Shown here: piece after piece, positions 1 to 8,233 of the stretch | Numbering within the stretch: the stretch's first letter is position 1 | How the letters are laid out: each line of letters opens with the position of its first letter | The notes under the pieces: model-generated | What the model was told of the DNA's origin: nothing | Databases searched by the model: none | What the model saw: only the letters and a program-made list of their open reading frames with translations | From: Rhodoplanes sp963840055 | GTDB lineage: Bacteria; Pseudomonadota; Alphaproteobacteria; Rhizobiales; Xanthobacteraceae | DNA length: 64,000 nt | Assembly: GCA_963840055.1 (NCBI GenBank) | Contig: CAWIXM010000013.1 | Location: 62,001-126,000, forward strand | Reading direction: 5' to 3' | Program-made: the position numbers and the translations under genes

Positions 1-467
1 AGCCGCAGAAGGTAGACCCCGCCGGGATAGAGGTCGCGGCCGTCTATCTGCAGCCGATCGAGATGGAGCCGCCCGGCATGATGCGCGCGGCGAAGGATTC
101 CGACATCCATCTCGAAGCCGACATCAAGGCGCTCAAGGGCAACAAGAATGGGTACGCCGAAGGCGACTGGATCGGCTACCTGAAGGTCACCTACGAACTG
201 ACCAAGGCCGGCGAGACCGAAAGCATTAAAGGCGACGCAATGCCGATGGTGGCGAGCGACGGCCCGCATTACGGCGACAACGTCAAGCTCCACGGCCCGG
301 GAAAGTACAAGCTCAAGTTCACGATTGCGCCACCGTCCGGCGGGGGCCAGCACGCCCAATTCGGCCGGCATGTCGATAAAGAAACCGGCGTCGGCCCGTG
401 GTTCAAGCCGTTCGCGGTCGAATACGACTTCACCTATGCCGGCACTGGCAAGAAGGGCGCCTACTGA
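1..467 (+). CDS. P19/Tpd-family periplasmic iron-transport protein, 5' end outside window
   Basis: The reading frame is open from base 3 to the stop at 465-467, so the start and signal peptide lie before the window. The visible part holds the family hallmarks: AVYLQPIEMEPPGM at the beginning, SDGPHYGDNV in the middle and GRHVDKETGVGPW near the end. These Met, Glu and His positions bind copper and ferrous iron in the P19/FetP/Tp34 family. The protein is expected to deliver Fe2+ in the periplasm to the FTR1 permease encoded two genes downstream. Together with the cupredoxin, FTR1 and polyferredoxin genes it forms a recognisable bacterial ferrous iron uptake operon. The family assignment is firm; the metal partner is inferred. 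Confidence 0.9.
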   Translation, partial: PQKVDPAGIEVAAVYLQPIEMEPPGMMRAAKDSDIHLEADIKALKGNKNGYAEGDWIGYLKVTYELTKAGETESIKGDAMPMVASDGPHYGDNVKLHGPGKYKLKFTIAPPSGGGQHAQFGRHVDKETGVGPWFKPFAVEYDFTYAGTGKKGAY

Positions 468-486
468 TCGATCTAAGGCGGCCTTG

Positions 487-515
487 CGCCCCGGTTCAAT
501 CCTGGAGCCGGGGCG
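487..515 (+). repeat. GC-rich hairpin between the P19-like and cupredoxin genes
   Basis: An 8-bp perfect inverted repeat, CGCCCCGG and CCGGGGCG, lies about 20 bases after the stop of the P19-like gene. It has no T-run after it, so it is not a classical terminator. It may be an mRNA processing or stabilising hairpin that separates expression of the first gene from the rest of the operon. The structure is seen; the role is a guess. Confidence 0.4.
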
Positions 516-561
516 GAGGTTCGAGGCTCAAACCGATCCGAGCGACCGAGGTGCTGTGGTG

Positions 562-936
562 ATGGACCTTTTCTGTAACGAACGCTCAACGGCGCGGGTC
601 ACGCGCCGCGGGGCGGCTTTTGCATTGGGAACGGCGCTTCTCATCGCGGCAGGGATAAGTCGCGCCGAGGACGACCCGGTCTTTCGCATCGAGTTCAACG
701 ACGGCAAAGTCACGCCGCAACGGCTAGAGGTGCCGGCCAAGCGGCGGTTCAAGCTCGAATTGCATAATGTCGGCAAATCTCCGGCGGAATTCGAAAGCAA
801 GGAGCTGCGCAAGAAGAAGGTGCTCGCGCCGGGCGCAAGCTCCACGTTGGTCATCCGGACCCTCGATCCGGGCGAATACGACATTTTTGATGATTTCCAT
901 CCGAATGCGCCTCCCGCCGTCCTGATCGCCAAATAG
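562..936 (+). CDS. cupredoxin-domain periplasmic protein of the iron-uptake operon
   Basis: The 124-residue product starts with a twin-arginine-like basic stretch and a hydrophobic signal (about residues 12-35, ending near SRAED). A single small beta-sandwich domain follows that resembles the Cupredoxin_1 type: FRIEFNDGKVTPQRLEVPA, later LELHNVGKSPAEFES and GEYDIFDDFHPN. The domain lacks an obvious full type-1 copper set of Cys/His/Met, as in other members of this iron-operon group. The ATG at 562 is preferred over longer in-frame starts because it places the signal sequence at the N terminus. It sits between P19-like and FTR1 genes, so a periplasmic electron-transfer or metal-handling role in iron uptake is inferred. 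Confidence 0.8.
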   Translation: MDLFCNERSTARVTRRGAAFALGTALLIAAGISRAEDDPVFRIEFNDGKVTPQRLEVPAKRRFKLELHNVGKSPAEFESKELRKKKVLAPGASSTLVIRTLDPGEYDIFDDFHPNAPPAVLIAK

Positions 937-951
937 CCGACGGAGGCGAAG

Positions 952-1791
952 GTGGGCGGACAGCTCGGCAATGTCGTCTTCGTGATCTGGCGGGAGAGCG
1001 TCGAAGCCCTCCTCGTGATCGGCATTCTCAATGCCTGGCTCGTCCACCAGCAGGCCGAGTCCAGTCGCGGCCGGCTGTTTCTTTGGGCGGGCGTCGTCGC
1101 GGGCCTGCTCGTCGCCGTGATCTTGGGCGCGGCGCTGGTCTTGTTCGGCGAAGCGCTTCCCGATGACGCCCAGCAGGCCTATCAGACCGCCGCCGTGCTG
1201 ATCGCTGCCGCCCTCATCGTCCAGATGGTATTCTGGATGCGGCGGCACGGGCGCACGCTCAAGCGCGATCTCGAGACTTCATTGCAAGACGCGGCCGATC
1301 GCTCGAATTGGTGGGGCGTATTCATCCTCGCCTTGATCGCGGTCGCCCGCGAGGGCAGCGAAACGGTTGTGTTCCTTTACGGGACCCTCGCCGCCGCGCG
1401 CTCCGGCGCGGTGCTTGCCCCCTTTGCCGTCGCCCTGTTCGGGTTCGGGCTTGCCCTCGGCACGTATTACCTCTTGCAGCTCGGCGGCCGGTTCCTGTCG
1501 TGGCGCGTGTTCTTCCGCGTCACCGAGATCATGCTGCTCTTCCTCGCCGCGTCGCTGCTTCTGACCGGAGTGGACAATCTGATCGTACTCGGCGTTCTGC
1601 CGTCACTGTCCGGACGGCTGTGGGATACGTCCGCGATTCTCCCGGACAGCGGCCTTGTCGGCGGGTTAGTCGGTGCGCTCACCGGCTACCGGGCGCGGCC
1701 GGACCTCATGCAGCTCCTGGTTTATGGACTCTATTGGGGCGTGATGTGCTGGGCTCTGTTCTGGCCGCGGCCAGTGGCAAAGGCGGCGTAG
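952..1791 (+). CDS. FTR1-family high-affinity iron permease
   Basis: This 279-residue integral membrane protein carries both FTR1 signature motifs: RESVE at residues 14-18 in the first helix and REGSE at 133-137 in the fourth. In yeast FTR1 and bacterial EfeU/FtrC the glutamates of these RExxE motifs carry iron across the membrane. Seven hydrophobic segments are visible. Translation starts at a GTG 15 bases after the cupredoxin stop, with an upstream GGAGG-like sequence (CGGAGGCGAAG). The neighbouring genes show it belongs to a P19/cupredoxin/FTR1/polyferredoxin system, where electrons from the downstream iron-sulfur protein may drive redox-coupled import. Confidence 0.93.
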   Translation: MGGQLGNVVFVIWRESVEALLVIGILNAWLVHQQAESSRGRLFLWAGVVAGLLVAVILGAALVLFGEALPDDAQQAYQTAAVLIAAALIVQMVFWMRRHGRTLKRDLETSLQDAADRSNWWGVFILALIAVAREGSETVVFLYGTLAAARSGAVLAPFAVALFGFGLALGTYYLLQLGGRFLSWRVFFRVTEIMLLFLAASLLLTGVDNLIVLGVLPSLSGRLWDTSAILPDSGLVGGLVGALTGYRARPDLMQLLVYGLYWGVMCWALFWPRPVAKAA

Positions 1792-1850
1792 CGGCGCTCG
1801 CATTGCGCCGCCTCCGCCTGCGATCCCGCGATATTGACGCCGCGCTGCGC

Positions 1851-3206
1851 GTGATCGGCGACTGGCTCATGCGGAACCAGCGCGCGATCCGCGCGGTCCA
1901 GTGGGCGGTCGTGCTCGCCTATTTCACCCTTCTGATCGTTCCGGTGCTGCTGCCGCTGCCGACGCGCGTCGAACATATCTGGACCAATGTCACGCTGCTT
2001 TCCCAATTCGTTTTCTGGGGCATCTGGTGGCCCTTCGTCCTGCTCAGCATGGTGTTGGTCGGTCGTTTGTGGTGCGGCCTGCTCTGCCCGGAGGGCTCGA
2101 TTTCCGAAGCGGTGAGCACCAAAAGCCGCGGCCATGCGCTTCCGCATTGGATCAAGTGGAAAGGCTGGCCGTTCGCCGCCTTCGCCTGCACCACCATCTA
2201 CGGCCAGATGATCAGCGTGTATCAGTATCCGAGGCCGGCGCTCGCGATCCTCGGTTTTTCGACCGTGGCGGCGATCGTGGTGGCGTTTTTCTGGGGACGC
2301 AACAAGCGCGTCTGGTGCCGCTATCTCTGTCCGGTGACCGGCGTGTTCGCGGTCCTGTCCAAGCTCGCGCCGGTGCATTTCCGCGTCGACACGGCCGCCT
2401 GGGCCGCCTGGAAAAAACCGCCGGGCGGCGCGATGGAGCGGGTCAACTGCGCGCCGCTCGTTCCGATCCGCACCATGCGGGGCGGCAGCGCCTGCCACAT
2501 GTGCGGGCGTTGCAGCGGTTTCCATGATGCGATCGCGCTCTCGCGCCGCTCGCCGAACGACGAAATCGTGCATGTCGCGGGAGGCGAGCCCAACCTTGTC
2601 GAGACCTTGCTGATCCTGTTCGGCCTGCTCGGCATCGCCGCGGGCGCTTTTCATTGGGGCAGCAGCGCGCTCTATATCGCCGTGAAGCAAACGATCGCTG
2701 CGTGGCTGATTGAACACGGGATCATGTGGCCGATCGAGGCGTCGGCCCCGTGGTGGATACTCACCAATTATGCCGACCAGAACGACGTGATGACGTTGCT
2801 CGATGGCGCGGTCATGATCGGCTACATCCTCGCGGTCGCTATCTGCATCGGCGGCTTCATCGGCGTTTGCGTCGCGCTCGCGACGCGTCTTCTCGGGCCA
2901 TGGTCGTGGGCGCGATTTCACCACATCGTCCAGAGCTTCATTCCGCTCGCCGGATGCGGCGTCTTTCTCGGCCTGTCGATGACCACCGTGACGCTGCTGC
3001 GCCACGAGGGCCTCGACCTCGGTTTTGTTGGGCCATTGCGGGCGGCGATGCTCGCCGGCGCCTGCGTCTGGTCGCTGTGGCTCGCCTTCCGCATCGCAGC
3101 GCTGCACGCCGAAACCGTGCCGCGGCAGGTCCTTGCCATGGTCCCTATTGGACTTGCCGTTGCGGCGAGCGCGGCGGTTTGGGCGGCGCTGTTCTGGACC
3201 GTTTGA
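1851..3206 (+). CDS. polyferredoxin-like 4Fe-4S membrane protein of the FTR1 operon
   Basis: The product has about seven or eight transmembrane helices and cysteine motifs of the NapH/NosR/RdxA type. CGLLCPEGS and CRYLCPVTG lie in membrane-proximal loops, and CHMCGRCSGFHDA forms a third cluster of cysteines. Proteins of this kind pass electrons across the inner membrane, and in P19/FTR1 operons they are thought to feed the iron-import step. The start is uncertain. GTG 1851 and ATG 1869 both give a complete first helix, while an upstream in-frame GTG at 1746 would overlap the FTR1 gene and add a basic leader. No strong ribosome site favours one. The last helix ends just before the stop. Confidence 0.85.
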   Translation: MIGDWLMRNQRAIRAVQWAVVLAYFTLLIVPVLLPLPTRVEHIWTNVTLLSQFVFWGIWWPFVLLSMVLVGRLWCGLLCPEGSISEAVSTKSRGHALPHWIKWKGWPFAAFACTTIYGQMISVYQYPRPALAILGFSTVAAIVVAFFWGRNKRVWCRYLCPVTGVFAVLSKLAPVHFRVDTAAWAAWKKPPGGAMERVNCAPLVPIRTMRGGSACHMCGRCSGFHDAIALSRRSPNDEIVHVAGGEPNLVETLLILFGLLGIAAGAFHWGSSALYIAVKQTIAAWLIEHGIMWPIEASAPWWILTNYADQNDVMTLLDGAVMIGYILAVAICIGGFIGVCVALATRLLGPWSWARFHHIVQSFIPLAGCGVFLGLSMTTVTLLRHEGLDLGFVGPLRAAMLAGACVWSLWLAFRIAALHAETVPRQVLAMVPIGLAVAASAAVWAALFWTV

Positions 3207-3238
3207 GCCGCCGCCGCTCTCGTTATCCCCTCGTGGAC

Positions 3239-3281
3239 GCGTTTTCTGCGGCGAACCGGTGTCCACTTCGCCGGAAAACGC
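3239..3281. repeat. 43-bp dispersed palindrome, copy 1
   Basis: The outer arms GCGTTTTC and GAAAACGC flank inner arms CGGCGAA and TTCGCCG, giving a bulged hairpin of exactly 43 bp. It lies between the convergent ends of the polyferredoxin gene and the BadI-like gene. Matching elements of the same length occur at 14090-14132, 35384-35426 and 61126-61168, so this is one family of mobile or conserved intergenic palindromes. Confidence 0.85.
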
Positions 3282-3410
3282 TCTAATCCGGCAAGGCGGC
3301 TCACGGCCCTCAGGAGCATTTGTACACAAGCGATTGCAGGGACGGTCGCCGGGGGTCGGGAGCCCGTTTTCGGTTTCCCGATCAGCGCCGATGGATGCTT
3401 GCGGTTATGC

Positions 3411-4187
3411 CTATGGGCGGAAGCGGGGAGCGCGCTTTTCGCGGAAGGCCTTCACGCCTTCCTTTGATTCCGGGGTCTCGTAGAACAGCTTGACCGCCTG
3501 CATTCCGAGCGCGCTGATGCCGCGGATGGAATCGGAATCGGCGTTGCAGGCGCGCTTGGCGATGGCGATGGCGGTCGGGCTCAGCGCGAGAATCTCCTTG
3601 CACCAGCGCTCCACCTCGGCGTCGAGTTCGGCGTGCGGGACGACGCAGTTCACCATGCGCATCGCCAGCGCCTCTTGCGCGCTGTAGCGCCGGCACAGAT
3701 ACCAGATTTCGCGCGCCTTCTTCTCCCCGACCACGCGCGCGAGGTAGGCGGTGCCGAAGCCGGCATCGACCGAGCCGACCCGCGGCCCGACCTGGCCGAA
3801 CTCCGCATTCTCCGACGCAATGGCGAGGTCGCACACGGTCACGAGCACGTTGCCGCCGCCGATCGCGAAGCCGTTGACGCGCGCAATCACCGGCTTGGGG
3901 ACGTCGCGCATCAGGCCGTGCAGTTCTTCCAGCGGCAGCCCGATGGTCCCGCGCCCGCCATAGCCGCCCTCATGGGTTCCCTGGTCGCCGCCGGTGCAAA
4001 ACGCCTTGTCGCCCGCGCCGGTGAGCACGATCACCCCGACCGACCCGTCCCATCCGGCCTTGTTGAATGCGTCGATCAATTCGTCGCAGGTGCGGGCGCG
4101 AAATGCGTTGTATCGATCCGGCCGGTTAATGGTAATTCGTGCAATGCCTTCATGAATCCGCAAAACAATGTCGGAATAGTCTTCCAT
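3411..4187 (-). CDS. badI: BadI-like 2-ketocyclohexanecarboxyl-CoA hydrolase (crotonase superfamily)
   Basis: The 258-residue protein is a crotonase-fold enzyme with two oxyanion-hole segments: FCTGGDQ at 63-69 and GFAIGGGN at 106-113. Its detail matches BadI of Rhodopseudomonas palustris rather than generic enoyl-CoA hydratases, as recalled from memory: GGDQGTHEGGYGGRGTIGLP, FGQVGPRVGSVDAGFGTAYL and VVGEKKAREIWY. BadI hydrolyses the ring of 2-ketocyclohexane-1-carboxyl-CoA to pimelyl-CoA in anaerobic benzoate and cyclohexanecarboxylate degradation. MenB is the closest alternative. The start at 4187 follows a near-perfect Shine-Dalgarno sequence, AGGAGGTGA, and removes an 89-codon upstream extension. 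The gene diverges from an acyl-acid transport cluster, which fits a role in alicyclic or aromatic acid catabolism. Confidence 0.82.
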   Translation of the reverse strand: MEDYSDIVLRIHEGIARITINRPDRYNAFRARTCDELIDAFNKAGWDGSVGVIVLTGAGDKAFCTGGDQGTHEGGYGGRGTIGLPLEELHGLMRDVPKPVIARVNGFAIGGGNVLVTVCDLAIASENAEFGQVGPRVGSVDAGFGTAYLARVVGEKKAREIWYLCRRYSAQEALAMRMVNCVVPHAELDAEVERWCKEILALSPTAIAIAKRACNADSDSIRGISALGMQAVKLFYETPESKEGVKAFREKRAPRFRP

Positions 4188-4546
4188 ACTCACCTCCTGA
4201 AGACGCGGACAAAAGCTTTGTTTCGATGTTGAGGGTCTGGCGGGCGGCGGGGCGGACAGATCGCCAACCATGCGCCAATTCTCATAATGCTTCAATCGAA
4301 ACGGAACGCGTTGATTCCCGACAAGAAATTGAGGCATGATCGAAAAAGTCGCAGCCCGCGAACGGCTGCGGACGAGAATAAGAAGCGGCGGCGAGCGTCG
4401 CGGGCGCGGACCCAAGCGGACCCCGCCCCCGGAGAGGAAACGAGACGAGTTCACGTGCTGAAATTTCCTTGTCGACGTGCAAACCCATGGTGTAACCCGG
4501 GGTCGGCCGCCTATTTCCCGTCGCGATGGGAAAGGAACGACGCCCG
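4188..4546. other. divergent control region between badI-like gene and transporter operon
   Basis: This 359-base stretch must hold promoters for both badI-like (leftward) and the ABC/ligase operon (rightward). The badI ribosome site lies at 4188-4197. The segment around 4280-4350 is AT-richer than its surroundings. No clear copy of the IclR-type palindrome found at 13875-13897 was seen here, and no convincing gene was found. Confidence 0.5.
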
Positions 4547-5380
4547 ATGACTGCGACCCCGGCGCCGTTGCTCGCGGCCGAGAGGATTTCGCTGCGTTTC
4601 GGCGGCGTGCGCGCGCTCACCGATGTGAGCTTCTCGGTTAGTCCGGGCGAACTGTTCTCGATTATCGGCCCGAACGGCGCCGGCAAGACCTCAATGGTGA
4701 ACTGCATTTCCGGCCGCTATCGGCCAAGCGAAGGCCGCATACTTTATCGCGGGAAAGACATTTCCCGGCTGAAGCCGAACACGCGCGCCGCGCTCGGGAT
4801 CGGCCGCACCTTCCAAAACCTCGCGCTGTTCCACCACATGACCGTGCTCGACAACATCATGATCGGGCGGCACCATCTCCTGAAGAACAATTTCGTCACC
4901 GGCTCGCTCTACTGGCTGACGGGAGCGCGCCGCGAGGAGCTCGAACACCGCCGCAAGGTGGAGGAGATCATCGACTTCCTCGACCTGCAGGCCGTACGCA
5001 AAGCAGTCACCGGAACGCTGCCCTATGGCCTGCGCAAGCGCGTCGAGGTCGCCCGCGCGATGGCGATCGAGCCGCAGCTCATTCTCCTCGACGAGCCGAT
5101 GGCCGGCATGAATCTCGAAGAGAAGGAGGACATGGCGCGCTACATCGTCGATCTCAACGAGGAGCACGGCATGACCGTCGTCATGATCGAACATGACATG
5201 GGCGTGGTCATGGACATCTCGCATCGCGTGATGGTGCTCGACTTCGGATGCAAGATCGCCGACGGCGAACCTGCGGCGGTGCTCGCCGATCCGCATGTGA
5301 GGGAAGCCTATCTCGGCGAGCATGACGGGCCCGCGGGGCACGAGTTGCAGGCGCGCGGCGGCGCGGAGGCGATCGCATGA
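4547..5380 (+). CDS. LivG-like ABC transporter ATPase
   Basis: A 277-residue branched-chain-amino-acid-type ATPase. Walker A is GPNGAGKT at 41-48, the signature region is LPYGLRKRVEVARAM around 158-172, and Walker B is LILLDEP about 178-184. The long insertion after the Q-loop is typical of LivG. ATG 4547 is preferred over an ATG 21 bases upstream because AAAGGAA lies 9 to 10 bases before it. It is the first gene of an operon with two permeases, a binding protein, a second ATPase and two acyl-CoA ligases. The cargo is therefore likely a carboxylic acid activated on entry rather than an amino acid; that is inference from context. Confidence 0.92.
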   Translation: MTATPAPLLAAERISLRFGGVRALTDVSFSVSPGELFSIIGPNGAGKTSMVNCISGRYRPSEGRILYRGKDISRLKPNTRAALGIGRTFQNLALFHHMTVLDNIMIGRHHLLKNNFVTGSLYWLTGARREELEHRRKVEEIIDFLDLQAVRKAVTGTLPYGLRKRVEVARAMAIEPQLILLDEPMAGMNLEEKEDMARYIVDLNEEHGMTVVMIEHDMGVVMDISHRVMVLDFGCKIADGEPAAVLADPHVREAYLGEHDGPAGHELQARGGAEAIA

Positions 5381-7314
5381 TCGACTACGCCGCGCGCGTC
5401 GCCCAGGCCGACACTTTTCCCAAACTGCTCCGCCTTAACGCCCGCGAGCATGGTGGCGAGGTCGCGATGCGGGAGAAGGATTTCGGCCTGTGGCGAAGCT
5501 TCACCTGGGCGGACTATCAGGGCCGCGTGCGCGACTTTACGCTGGGTCTGGTCGAACTCGGAATCGGACGCGGCGACGTGGTCGCGCTGATCGGCGACAA
5601 CCGTCCGGACTGGGTCGCCGGCGAAATCGCCACGCACGCCGTCGGCGCCATGAGCCTCGGCGTCTATCGCGACGCGCTGGAGGAGGAGGTCGCCTATCTC
5701 CTCAATTGCGGCGAAGCGAAGCTGATTTTTGCGGAGGACGAGGAGCAGGTCGACAAGCTGCTCGGCCTCGGCGACCGCATTCCCTATCTGCGCCATATCG
5801 TCTACGCCGACCCGCGCGGAATGCGGAAATATGACGATCCGCGCCTGATCGCGGCGGAGGCGCTTGTGGCGAAAGGGCGAGAGCGCGCCGCGCGCGAGTC
5901 GGACCTTTTCGACAAGCTGATCGACGCAACCGACGGCGAAGCGGTCGCCGTGCTGTGCACGACGTCGGGCACCACCGCCCACCCCAAGCTCGCGATGCTG
6001 CCGGCCGGACGCATTCTGCGCCATGCCGCGGTGTATCTCGCGAGCGATCCGAAGGGGCCGGAGGACGAATACGTCTCGGTGCTGCCGCTGCCGTGGATCA
6101 TGGAGCAGATCTACGCGCTCGGCAAAGCGCTGGTGTGCCGGATGAAGGTCAACTTCGTCGAAGAGCCCGAGACGATGATGCACGATTTCCGTGAAATCGC
6201 GCCGACCTTCGTGCTGTTCGCGCCGCGTCTGTGGGAGGCGGTCGCCGCCGATGTGCGCGCCCGCGTCATGGATGCGTCGGCACTGAAGCGCCACATGTTC
6301 GCGCTCGGAATGAAGATGGGCCTGTCGGCGCTCGCGCGTGGCGGCCGTTCGGTCTTCGCCGACATTCTATTGTTCCGCGCGTTGCGCGACCGGCTAGGAT
6401 TTACCCGGCTGCGCTCCGCCGCGACCGGCGGCGCCGCGCTCGGTCCGGATACGTTCAGCTTCTTCCGCGCGTTGGGCGTTCCGCTGCACCAGATCTACGG
6501 TCAGACCGAGACGCTCGGCGCCTACACGATCCATCGCGTTGGCGAAGTCGATTTCGACACCGTCGGCACGCCGATGAACGCGCGGGTCGAGGTCCGCATC
6601 GAAGAGGCCGACGCGAACGGGGTCGGCGAGATCGTGGCGCGCCACCCCAACATGTTTCTCGGCTATTTCAAGAACGAGGCGGCGGCCGCCGCCGATCTGC
6701 GCGACGGCTGGATGCATACCGGCGACGCCGGCTACTTCACCGACAAGGGCCATCTCGTCGTCATCGACCGGCTGAAGGACTTGGCGGTGACGGCGCAAGG
6801 CCATCGCTTCTCGCCGCAATATATCGAGAACAAGTTGAAGTTCTCGCCCTATATCGCCGAAGCGATCGTGCTCGGCGCCGGCCGCGATTTCCTCGCCGCC
6901 ATGCTGTGCATTCGTTTTTCCATCGTGTCGAAATGGGCGGAGAGGAACCGCATTTCGTTCACCACCTACACCGACCTGTCCTCGCGCGCGGAGGTCTACG
7001 CGCTGCTGCGCAAGGAAGTGGAAACAGTCAACGCCTCGTTGCCGCCGGCCCAACGCATCGCCAAGTTCCTCCTCCTCTACAAGGAGCTCGACGCCGACGA
7101 CGGCGAACTGACGCGCACGCGAAAAGTCCGGCGGGGCGTGATCAACGAGAAATATGCCGACATCATCGAGGCGATCTACGCAGGCCGGAGCGAGATCGCC
7201 GTCGACACGGTCATTCGCTTCCAGGACGGCACCACGCAGCGCATCCGAACGAAGCTCGCGGTGGTTGACCTGGAACCTGCGTCCGCGCCTGCGATCGCCA
7301 TGGCGGCGGAATGA
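5377..7314 (+). CDS. AMP-forming acyl-CoA synthetase, long-chain/FadD15-like
   Basis: The 645-residue enzyme has the ANL-superfamily order of motifs. The P-loop-like LCTTSGTTAHPK lies near residue 196, followed by YGQTETLGAYT, then GWMHTGDAGYF and the hinge DRLKDLAVTAQG. The usual TSGTTGxPKG motif is altered to TSGTTAHPKL, with Ala for Gly and Leu for the last Gly. It should adenylate a carboxylic acid and transfer it to CoA. The start codon overlaps the stop of the LivG-like gene (ATGA), so the two are translationally coupled. Its place inside a transporter operon suggests trapping of an imported acid as its CoA ester. The substrate cannot be read from the sequence. Confidence 0.9.
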   Translation: MIDYAARVAQADTFPKLLRLNAREHGGEVAMREKDFGLWRSFTWADYQGRVRDFTLGLVELGIGRGDVVALIGDNRPDWVAGEIATHAVGAMSLGVYRDALEEEVAYLLNCGEAKLIFAEDEEQVDKLLGLGDRIPYLRHIVYADPRGMRKYDDPRLIAAEALVAKGRERAARESDLFDKLIDATDGEAVAVLCTTSGTTAHPKLAMLPAGRILRHAAVYLASDPKGPEDEYVSVLPLPWIMEQIYALGKALVCRMKVNFVEEPETMMHDFREIAPTFVLFAPRLWEAVAADVRARVMDASALKRHMFALGMKMGLSALARGGRSVFADILLFRALRDRLGFTRLRSAATGGAALGPDTFSFFRALGVPLHQIYGQTETLGAYTIHRVGEVDFDTVGTPMNARVEVRIEEADANGVGEIVARHPNMFLGYFKNEAAAAADLRDGWMHTGDAGYFTDKGHLVVIDRLKDLAVTAQGHRFSPQYIENKLKFSPYIAEAIVLGAGRDFLAAMLCIRFSIVSKWAERNRISFTTYTDLSSRAEVYALLRKEVETVNASLPPAQRIAKFLLLYKELDADDGELTRTRKVRRGVINEKYADIIEAIYAGRSEIAVDTVIRFQDGTTQRIRTKLAVVDLEPASAPAIAMAAE

Positions 7315-7330
7315 AGTGAGGGCGCAGCCG

Positions 7331-8224
7331 ATGAATCTCGAACTTCTGATCCAGCTTCTCGTCAACGGGTTCATCGTCGGCACGCTCTACGGCGTCGTCG
7401 CGATGTCCTTCGTGCTGATCTACAAGGCGACGCAGGTCGTCAATTTCGCGCAGGGCGAATTCCTGCTCATCGGCGCCTGGGTGTGCTGGTGGCTGCTCAC
7501 CAAATACCAGCTTCCGTTCTACATCGGCATGCCGATTACGCTCGCCTTCATGTTCGCGTTCGGCGTGGCTCTCCAGGTGGTCGTGCTGCGGCCTTTGATC
7601 GGAGAGCCGATCATCTCGGTGATCATGGTGACGATCGGCCTTTCGACCGTGTTCCAAGCGCTGATGAAATGGATTTTCGGGACGAACCTGCAGCCGTTTC
7701 CGCAGGTGTTCCCGATCCAGACGGTGACTATTGCCGGACTGCAAATTCAGAGCGTTTATCTGCTCAGCCTCGTGGTTTCGTTCGCGATGATGGCGGGCAT
7801 GGCTTGGTTCTTCCGCGCGACCAAGCATGGGCTCGCCATGCGCGCGACCGCGTTCGATCAACAGGTAGCGCAATCGCTCGGCATATCGGTGGAGAACGTG
7901 TTCGCCATGGCCTGGGCGATCTCCGCCGTGGTATCGGCGGTGGCGGGCGTCGTCGTGGCGGTGGTCAACGGCGTCTCCGCGGGCCTGTCCGCCTACGGGA
8001 TCAAGGTGTTTCCCGCGGCGATCCTCGGCGGGCTCGACAGCATTGGCGGCGCGGTCGTCGGCGGCGTCATCATCGGCCTGCTGGAAAACCTCGCCCATTT
8101 CGTCGACAGCCAATATTTGCACTGGGGCAATCTCTACGAGATCGCGCCGTTCTATGTGATGATCATCATTCTGATGATCAAACCCTACGGCCTGTTCGGC
8201 ACGCGCGACATCGAGCGGGTGTGA
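7331..8224 (+). CDS. LivH-like ABC transporter permease
   Basis: A 297-residue membrane protein of the branched-chain permease family. It begins MNLELLIQLLVNGFIVGTLYG, which is a typical LivH N terminus, and later has NFAQGEFLLIGAW and FPAAILGGLDSIGGAVVGG, characteristic LivH loops. About eight hydrophobic helices are visible. The ATG at 7331 lies 16 bases after the ligase stop, with a GAGG-type site upstream (AGTGAGGGC). It pairs with the LivM-like gene that starts 9 bases after its stop. Confidence 0.93.
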   Translation: MNLELLIQLLVNGFIVGTLYGVVAMSFVLIYKATQVVNFAQGEFLLIGAWVCWWLLTKYQLPFYIGMPITLAFMFAFGVALQVVVLRPLIGEPIISVIMVTIGLSTVFQALMKWIFGTNLQPFPQVFPIQTVTIAGLQIQSVYLLSLVVSFAMMAGMAWFFRATKHGLAMRATAFDQQVAQSLGISVENVFAMAWAISAVVSAVAGVVVAVVNGVSAGLSAYGIKVFPAAILGGLDSIGGAVVGGVIIGLLENLAHFVDSQYLHWGNLYEIAPFYVMIIILMIKPYGLFGTRDIERV

Positions 8225-8233
8225 GGACTGCCC

